Of a stretch of DNA of 64,000 nucleotides, positions 61,601 to 64,000 are shown piece after piece. Below the pieces are notes generated by a model. The model was not told the origin of the DNA. It ran no database searches and saw nothing but the letters and a program-made list of their open reading frames with translations. Position 1 is the stretch's first letter. The number at the start of each line of letters is the position of its first letter. Position numbers and translations under genes: made by a program. The stretch spans positions 1 to 64,000 of the forward strand of contig NZ_AUBW01000013.1 of the NCBI RefSeq assembly GCF_000429445.1, written 5' to 3'. The DNA is from Algoriphagus terrigena DSM 22685 (GTDB taxonomy: Bacteria; Bacteroidota; Bacteroidia; Cytophagales; Cyclobacteriaceae).

Positions 61601-62665
61601 TTCAGGCAGCACCTCTTTAAAGGATTTACCAATCACATCATTGCCTTTCCCCCATATATTAATAATAGATTGGTTGGCCAACTCAACAATCATTTCTTTT
61701 CCAACATACACAGCGATAGGGAAAGGAGCATTCTCGACAATCGCCCGAACTTTCTGTTCACTCTCCTCTACTTTTGACCGTGCTTCTACCTGTGAGGTAA
61801 CTTCTATCGCTATTGCGACGATGCCTGAAATAGTTCCATCGGGCTCTTTTAGGGCCTCATAAACAAAGTTTACGTAAGTGGTTTCCAGTTTGCCATTGCG
61901 TGGAAGATTAACTTGCCGCTCATTCGCTACAAACTTTTCGCCGGTAGTGTAGACGTTCTTGAGCAAAACCTCCAAACCCTGATCTTTTGCTTCCGGCAAG
62001 CCCTCAAAGATGGGTTTATTTAAAACCTGCTCTGGCTGCTTACCCCATATGGCAAGCATTTGTTTGTTTGCGATTTCAACCACATAATTGTCTCCACGGA
62101 AGATACACATGGCAAGCGGAGCCTGCTGGATGTTGTTAACATATCTTGCATTGCTTTCTTCAAGTTTTAGGAGCGCATTAACTTTTTCAGTCGTTTCAGT
62201 GCAGGTCACTAGGACACCCGCGACCCTGCCATCTTCATCTGGAACCGGGCTATAGCTAAAAGTCCAGTATACGTCTTCTATCTTACCATTCCGGTAGATA
62301 GGCACCAGCATGTCCTCAAACCAAATTGAATCTTCCTCATTCACCACCTTATCTATCAGTGGTTTTATGATATCCCATATCTCCGGCCATGCTTCTTTTG
62401 CAGGCATTCCAAGGATAGCGGGATGCTTGCCATCCTTACCCAAACTCGGACGATAGGCATCGTTGTAAAAACAGATCAGTTCATCCCCCCACCATAAGAA
62501 CATTGGGAATTTGGTCTTTAGAAGGATACCGAGTGTGGTGCGCAAACTTTGCGGCCATTCTCCAGGATCACCCAAAGACGTATTGCTCCAGTCCTTTGCT
62601 CTTATCATTCCCCCCATTTCTCCGCCGCCCCGGAGAAAATAATGGTGCAAATTCTTAACGCTCAT
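58658..62665 (-). CDS. Soluble multi-PAS sensor histidine kinase
   Basis: The 1335-residue protein has no membrane segment. About eight PAS domains follow one another over about residues 10-1085, separated by helical linkers of one type (KVEESEQKV, KRIEESKRLY, KQIEESEQNI, RNIEQNEARL). HisKA comes next (about 1105-1170) with YISSHDLQEPLRKIQTF as the phospho-His motif, then HATPase (about 1215-1325) with LISNSLKFSNPDEAP, VSDNGIGFEQQ and YNGTGIGLSIV. The first PAS resembles the type seen in phytochrome-like kinases (GDELICFYNDAYRPSLG). It follows a single-domain response regulator by 10 bp, so the pair probably works together. Signals could be several, as PAS domains bind different cofactors. 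Confidence 0.95.
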   Translation of the reverse strand: MSVKNLHHYFLRGGGEMGGMIRAKDWSNTSLGDPGEWPQSLRTTLGILLKTKFPMFLWWGDELICFYNDAYRPSLGKDGKHPAILGMPAKEAWPEIWDIIKPLIDKVVNEEDSIWFEDMLVPIYRNGKIEDVYWTFSYSPVPDEDGRVAGVLVTCTETTEKVNALLKLEESNARYVNNIQQAPLAMCIFRGDNYVVEIANKQMLAIWGKQPEQVLNKPIFEGLPEAKDQGLEVLLKNVYTTGEKFVANERQVNLPRNGKLETTYVNFVYEALKEPDGTISGIVAIAIEVTSQVEARSKVEESEQKVRAIVENAPFPIAVYVGKEMIVELANQSIINIWGKGNDVIGKSFKEVLPELDNQLVFQQIEKVFTTGVSFHTKNTPLDLIVDGKSKTYYFNYSLTPLYDLAGNIYAVMNTGVDLTDLNIAKKRIEESKRLYEAITQNTPDLIYVFDLNYRFTYANEALLHMWGRTWDNAIGKGMLELGYEPWHAEKHEMEIDQIIATKTTVRGEVSFPHSILGKRIYDYILVPVIDQDGKVEAIAGTTRDITERVKARKQIEESEQNIRSMVLQSPIGICVMDADTLVSEIVNDSFVEIAGKPYEEIAGKHYWDTFAEARPYYESALNEVIEKGESFFANEVEMMLIRHGKEELVYVTFVYAPLKNIEGTVKKVAVWVLDNTSQVIARRKIEEADKRFRNTVKQAPVGITILRGPQYVVEMANEAYLQLVARKEEEFVGLPLFDSLPEVAESVHSLLDGVLNTGVPYHGYEVPVPINRYGQVETNYFDFLYHPLKEEDGQITGVIVTVTEVSEKVEARRNIEQNEARLSIVLEASELGTWELDLKTKTPLYSKRYLQIIGGYQEAVNLTHEQLLHHLHPDDMHTRNEAFNEAMATGKLQYEARVIWMDNSIHWMEGSGKVFYDAEHLPEKMIGTVRDITAEKQHQRELEEREKRFRLMAESLPQLVWETDEKGNALFASGRWEEYTGIAPEGEAEWKAIIHPDDLEGNTRAWMNSLATGELYRCDVRIKSKAGDYRWHTAIGEPVFGQEGKIVKWVGAFTDIQTEKTFTQELEKQVAERTKELADTNIELGKMNKELQTFAYISSHDLQEPLRKIQTFSTQIMEKEIQNLSENGIEKFRRMHNAAKRMQTLIDDLLTYSRTNTEERKFAKVNLNTIIEEVKEDLKEEFQHKHATIEVHEMSEVNIIPFQFRQLLFNLISNSLKFSNPDEAPHIKIESEIAEGIVFGNPKLTADIKYCHLIVSDNGIGFEQQYSDRIFEVFQRLHGKNEYNGTGIGLSIVKRIVENHGGVITANGELNKGATFDIYIPATDNQQGKSVNVF

Positions 62666-62675
62666 ATTTAGTATC

Positions 62676-63131
62676 TTAGGAATGAAGTATAAATTGATCT
62701 CTTGTCGGTTGGGTTAATTTATTTTTTGAAGTGAGGGTTACTGCTTCTAAAATAACTTTTTTCAACTTATTGTATTCCCCGGGTTTACGAACATAATAAT
62801 GGGCTCCTTGTTGGTAAAGCAAATTCACAACTTCCATATCAAGGGACGTTGAGAATATAATTACGGGAAGATCTTTCAAATTATCAGTCAATTTTATTTC
62901 CGACAAGCATTCAAATCCACTTTTACGGGGCATGTTTAAATCAAGAAAAAGAGCGTCAGGAAGACTGTCGAACTTCGCTGATAAAAAATTCATCAACTGA
63001 ACTCCGTCATTTACGGTTAAAAGGGTTGCAGAGATCGGCAATTCTTCCAATGCATCTTCAAAAAAGGTGCAATCGTCCAAATCGTCATCAGCGAGTAAAA
63101 GGTGATAGTGCATGTCTTTGTGTTCTGGCAT
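62676..63131 (-). CDS. Single-domain response regulator
   Basis: The 151-residue protein is one receiver domain: LLLADDDLDDCTFFEDALEE (acidic pair), DALFLDLNMPRKSGFECLSE (phospho-acceptor Asp), PVIIFSTS (Ser/Thr) and YYVRKPGEYNKLK (Lys). A short tail follows, with no output domain. It lies 10 bp upstream of the large PAS kinase gene in the same direction, so it is the likely phosphate partner. RcpA-like single receivers of this type pair with phytochrome-like kinases. I chose the first ATG; MHYHLLL, six codons later, is an alternative. Confidence 0.93.
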   Translation of the reverse strand: MPEHKDMHYHLLLADDDLDDCTFFEDALEELPISATLLTVNDGVQLMNFLSAKFDSLPDALFLDLNMPRKSGFECLSEIKLTDNLKDLPVIIFSTSLDMEVVNLLYQQGAHYYVRKPGEYNKLKKVILEAVTLTSKNKLTQPTRDQFILHS

Positions 63132-63680
63132 TACGAAAAATATCCAATACGGTACGAGTATCTATGTTACTTATCTCTTGTGTGAGATGAAAGCCAATAC
63201 GTGGCCGACCTTCATTAAAGCTATTTCTCTGATGTCAATCTCAAGTTGCAATGTTGTTAAGGGCTTGAAGTTCATGTGAAGCATTTAAATACCATCCGTA
63301 AAAAAAGAGAGCCATTGGTGTGGAGCCCTCCGGGTAGCACTAAAACTGTATAAATGACGCAACCGTGAGATTTCGTCGTTTTTGACTTTCGGCGATTCTA
63401 AACCGTATTTCGGACTGGGGATTGACTTTTCTTTTTGCGGTTGCCATTTTTTCTCTCTGTATGGTTTCCCCCAATAAAATTTTCACCCAAGATATGCTGT
63501 TTCCATGATCCAAAGTACAGTGTATTGGTCTTTTTTAGTCTGATCCTTTTATTTTTTGCAGACTGGGATAAGTAGGCAGTTTTCTGTGGGCGGTTAGTAA
63601 CTTGTACTGTCCTAAATACAGTTGACCGTTTTGGAATTTGTGTTGGTTAGAATATGGTTTCGTTCAAAGTAATCATGCGT
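63132..63680. other. Intergenic region without a supported gene
   Basis: The region shows AT-rich sequence, a CCCTCCGGG palindrome-like site (near 63327-63336) and CCTAAATACAGTTGACCG (near 63609-63626). The latter could be the end of an old insertion sequence, but no transposase fragment is visible. I see no RNA gene. Confidence 0.4.
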
Positions 63681-63708
63681 TAAGCCTCCCCAACATTGGT
63701 GAGGCTTA
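63681..63708 (-). terminator. Possible stem-loop at the end of the DUF2188 gene
   Basis: TAAGCCTC and GAGGCTTA form an eight-base stem that includes the stop codon of the DUF2188 gene, with CAA/TTG pairing inside. There is no T run after it, so it may be a transcript-end stabilising hairpin or a weak terminator. Confidence 0.4.
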
Positions 63709-63918
63709 TCTTGGTTGTACATCTTTACTGCTTTGGCTGTTTTTCTCCCTTATCTTTCCATCTTTTCTGTGAACGATAAGTTCTGATTTGTGGCTTTTGG
63801 CAATCTCTCTGGCAACTCTTACTGCATCCCGTTGATTGTCGGTAACTATGGTCAATCTGCTGCTGCCTTCTTTCTTGACAGCCCAGCCATTTCCCAGAGG
63901 AACCACCGTTAATTTCAC
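63706..63918 (-). CDS. DUF2188 family small protein
   Basis: The 70-residue product starts at a GTG (63918) and shows the DUF2188 pattern: NGWAVKKEGSSRLTIVTDNQ, RDAVRVAREIAKSHKSELIV and HRKDGKIREKNS. Proteins of this family are small, basic and widespread, and of uncertain function. The gene stands alone. Its stop codon lies inside a stem-loop. No ATG is found in the frame nearby, so the GTG start is chosen. Confidence 0.8.
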   Translation of the reverse strand: MKLTVVPLGNGWAVKKEGSSRLTIVTDNQRDAVRVAREIAKSHKSELIVHRKDGKIREKNSQSSKDVQPR

Positions 63919-64000
63919 TTCACTATACCGGTTATTTGTATGAAATTTCTCTTTGCGGAACTGAAGTCCGAAATGCTGGAATTGGATACCCAGTCCTGCG

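Noticed and set aside
63300..63660. Possible insertion-sequence remnant
   Set aside because: CCTAAATACAGTTGACCG looks like an insertion-sequence end, but there is no transposase fragment and no matching second end.
63940..64000. Possible start of a plus-strand gene at the right edge (MKFLFAELKSEMLELDTQSC)
   Set aside because: Only 20 codons are available before the window ends, so no judgement is possible.

Overview
This window reads as a chromosomal stretch of a Bacteroidota bacterium, most likely near Cyclobacteriaceae (Algoriphagus-like). The signs are a SusC/SusD pair with a TlpA-type thioredoxin, many short-lipobox lipoproteins, DUF6266 and DUF6520 family proteins, LytTR and PAS signalling proteins, near-absence of Shine-Dalgarno sequences, and one sequence fitting the Bacteroidota promoter (TTG, 20 nt, TAnnTTTG). 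The assignment rests on family knowledge and recognition, not on a search.

Layout. 1-8.3 kb: a truncated conserved gene, two lipoproteins (propeller-like; leucine-rich repeat), a secreted protein, an Ig-like lipoprotein and a DUF6266 protein, separated by repeat-packed spacers. 8.3-10.1 kb: a Crp/Fnr-type regulator overlapping a class I terpene synthase and followed by a tiny HTH-like protein. 10.8-19.1 kb: a MauE/DoxX-like membrane protein and a DUF6520 peptide converge on a SusD-SusC-TlpA operon. The TlpA-like gene carries an interspersed repeat in frame.

19.9-35.4 kb is a defence-like island. It has two paralogous XRE regulators; a tightly packed operon of XRE, DNA methyltransferase, a protein with two GHKL ATPase modules (Hsp90/MORC-like plus histidine-kinase-like) and a divergent receiver protein; upstream of these, a two-gene unit with a degenerate diadenylate-cyclase-like (DAC) domain and a helical partner; then an HNH endonuclease with a partner, divergent from a PLD-SF2 helicase-DUF3427 protein. 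35.4-40.6 kb is accessory DNA: a GNAT acetyltransferase with a 54-residue gene, an HTH/PIN toxin-antitoxin pair, pseudogenes and repeats. 40.8-47.0 kb is an envelope-centred cluster of unknown role that includes an endonuclease/exonuclease/phosphatase protein. 47.2-50.5 kb: an unknown three-gene unit next to a LytS/LytTR pair. 51.5-63.9 kb: a papain-like amidase, a zinc-ribbon protein, a DUF885 lipoprotein, a uracil-DNA-glycosylase-family protein, a lipoprotein, a GH43 protein, a response regulator with an eight-PAS kinase, and a DUF2188 protein.

The other main theme is the intergenic DNA. Several families of structured repeats fill most spacers. One family shows compensatory changes in its hairpin arms, and comparison of related copies inside the window shows copies with and without insertions: a repeat inside a gene copy, a long foldback inside a direct repeat, and one hairpin element nested in the loop of another. 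The most promising unexplained systems are the receiver/double-GHKL/methyltransferase operon with its DAC-like neighbours, and the Crp-terpene synthase operon.
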